Made by a program: the position numbers and the translations under genes. From DATJYV01 sp035499415 (GTDB lineage: Bacteria > Bacteroidota > Ignavibacteria > UBA10030), in contig DATJYV010000024.1 in NCBI GenBank assembly GCA_035499415.1, positions 1 to 6,587 of the forward strand: 6,587 nucleotides of DNA. The letters run 5' to 3'. Shown here in pieces: positions 5,762-6,587 of the stretch (position 1 is the first letter of the stretch; every line of letters starts with the position of its first letter). The notes under the pieces were generated by a model that was not told the origin of the DNA, did no database searches, and saw nothing but the letters and a program-made list of their open reading frames with translations.

Positions 5762-6587
5762 TTAAGTCTTCGGCAAACCCTTTCGGGCGATGTCGCTCAT
5801 GACCGAGGCGAACCGGTCGAGCTCTGCCGGGGTTGTGTATACGCTTGGCGTGATCCGCAGTCCGCGAAACTCGTCATGAATGATCGGCGTCGTGAAGATG
5901 CGATGCGTCCCCATGAGGTAACTGCCGACCGCGCCTGGGTCGAGCCCGACGATCTCGACGTTCGCGATACAGCACGATTGGTTCTCGTCGAAGGAAGTGT
6001 TGAAGCGGACATTGGGCAGACCCTTGAGTTGACCGGCCCAATAGTTTCGCAGGTATCTCAGGCGCGCCTCTTTTCGCTTCGCTCCCAACCCCCGATGGTA
6101 CAACAGCGCTTCGCCGATCGCGAGCTTGTTTGCGGCCGGGTGCGTTCCAATCTCTTCGAACTTCCGGATATCCTTCGCCTGCCCTTTCTCGGTTGCCATG
6201 AGCGCCCACAGCTTCTCGATCTTCTCCCGTTTCACGAAGAGAAACCCCGTCCCTTTCGGAGCGAAGAGCCATTTGTGCAGGCTTGTCCCGAAATAATCAC
6301 ACCCGAGGTCGCTCTGCTTGAAATCGAAATGGCCGAAGGAATGGGCGCCGTCAACGACGACTTCGATCCCCTTGCTCCTGCCGAGCTCGCAGATCTCCTT
6401 CACCGGCGTGATCTGACCCGTGATGTTCACGACATGCGAGACGAGAATGACGCGTGTCTTCGGGGTGATCCCCCGGGCGAATGCCTCGGTTATTTCGCTG
6501 ATGTTCCCGGGAGCGATCGGAATCTTCACCTGCTTCAACACCAGTCCCTCGCGTAGTTCGCGCTGTTTCAGGGTTGTGACCATGCGC
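5762..6587 (-). CDS. Class V aminotransferase-fold PLP-dependent enzyme (5' end missing)
   Basis: This is a pyridoxal-phosphate enzyme of the class V aminotransferase superfamily (NifS/CsdA, isopenicillin-N-epimerase-like). The frame runs off the right edge, so the Met codon at 6583-6581 is probably internal. Numbering from it, D78 of DGAHSFGH is the aspartate that contacts the cofactor ring nitrogen, and H81 follows. K104 in SLHKW is the expected Schiff-base lysine, followed by APKGTGFLFV. The C-terminal RITPSVYTT (243-251) carries a likely substrate-carboxylate arginine. The lysine usually lies beyond residue 200 in full-length relatives, so more than 100 N-terminal residues are probably outside the window. 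They might include an export signal, which I cannot see. The exact reaction (epimerase, lyase, desulfurase or transaminase) cannot be assigned; no persulfide-forming cysteine loop stands out, which argues against a typical cysteine desulfurase. Its stop (TAA, 5764-5762) lies 38 bases before the DUF2911 start. Confidence 0.9.
   Translation of the reverse strand, partial: RMVTTLKQRELREGLVLKQVKIPIAPGNISEITEAFARGITPKTRVILVSHVVNITGQITPVKEICELGRSKGIEVVVDGAHSFGHFDFKQSDLGCDYFGTSLHKWLFAPKGTGFLFVKREKIEKLWALMATEKGQAKDIRKFEEIGTHPAANKLAIGEALLYHRGLGAKRKEARLRYLRNYWAGQLKGLPNVRFNTSFDENQSCCIANVEIVGLDPGAVGSYLMGTHRIFTTPIIHDEFRGLRITPSVYTTPAELDRFASVMSDIARKGLPKT

Noticed and set aside
5876..6556. Rightward open frame of 226 codons
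   Set aside because: It is fully antisense to the PLP enzyme, whose cofactor residues are intact, and its translation has no recognisable domain or motif.

Overview
This GC-rich window shows dense protein coding on both strands. It holds four substantial protein genes (one cut off by the right edge), the start of a fifth gene cut off by the left edge, and one probable very small gene. The protein types point to a bacterium of the FCB group, most likely a Bacteroidota/Ignavibacteriota-like lineage. They are a large secreted PIG-L deacetylase, a sodium:solute symporter with a long TM8-TM9 insertion, and a DUF2911 protein. This placement rests on recalled family distribution, not on a search.

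Layout. Bases 1-76 (minus) encode only the signal peptide of a secreted protein that runs off the left edge. Bases 77-283 are a divergent intergenic region with candidate promoters in both directions and two short perfect palindromes. A rightward cluster follows: a secreted, zinc-dependent PIG-L deacetylase of 841 residues (284-2809), a probable 50-residue single-TM protein (about 2839-2991), and a 569-residue sodium:solute symporter (2988-4697). The small gene and the symporter overlap by four bases (ATGA), and the symporter has no visible ribosome binding site, so coupled translation is likely. Bases 4698-4856 separate this cluster from a convergent leftward pair. They hold a strong hairpin whose T-tract faces the leftward genes, and a short patch of degenerate TTC(C)GAGT repeats. 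The leftward pair is a class-V PLP-dependent aminotransferase (5762 to the right edge, N-terminus missing) and a secreted DUF2911 protein with a helical, TPR-like tail (4857-5723). They are separated by 38 bases and are probably co-transcribed.

How the genes may work together. In the rightward cluster, an exported deacetylase acting on an N-acetylated sugar or glycoconjugate would sit next to a Na+-driven transporter that could import the product. The tiny membrane protein between them could be an accessory subunit of the transporter. This is inference from gene order and domains, and the substrate is unknown. The leftward pair is not obviously linked to it. No RNA genes, CRISPR arrays, insertion sequences or phage genes were seen.
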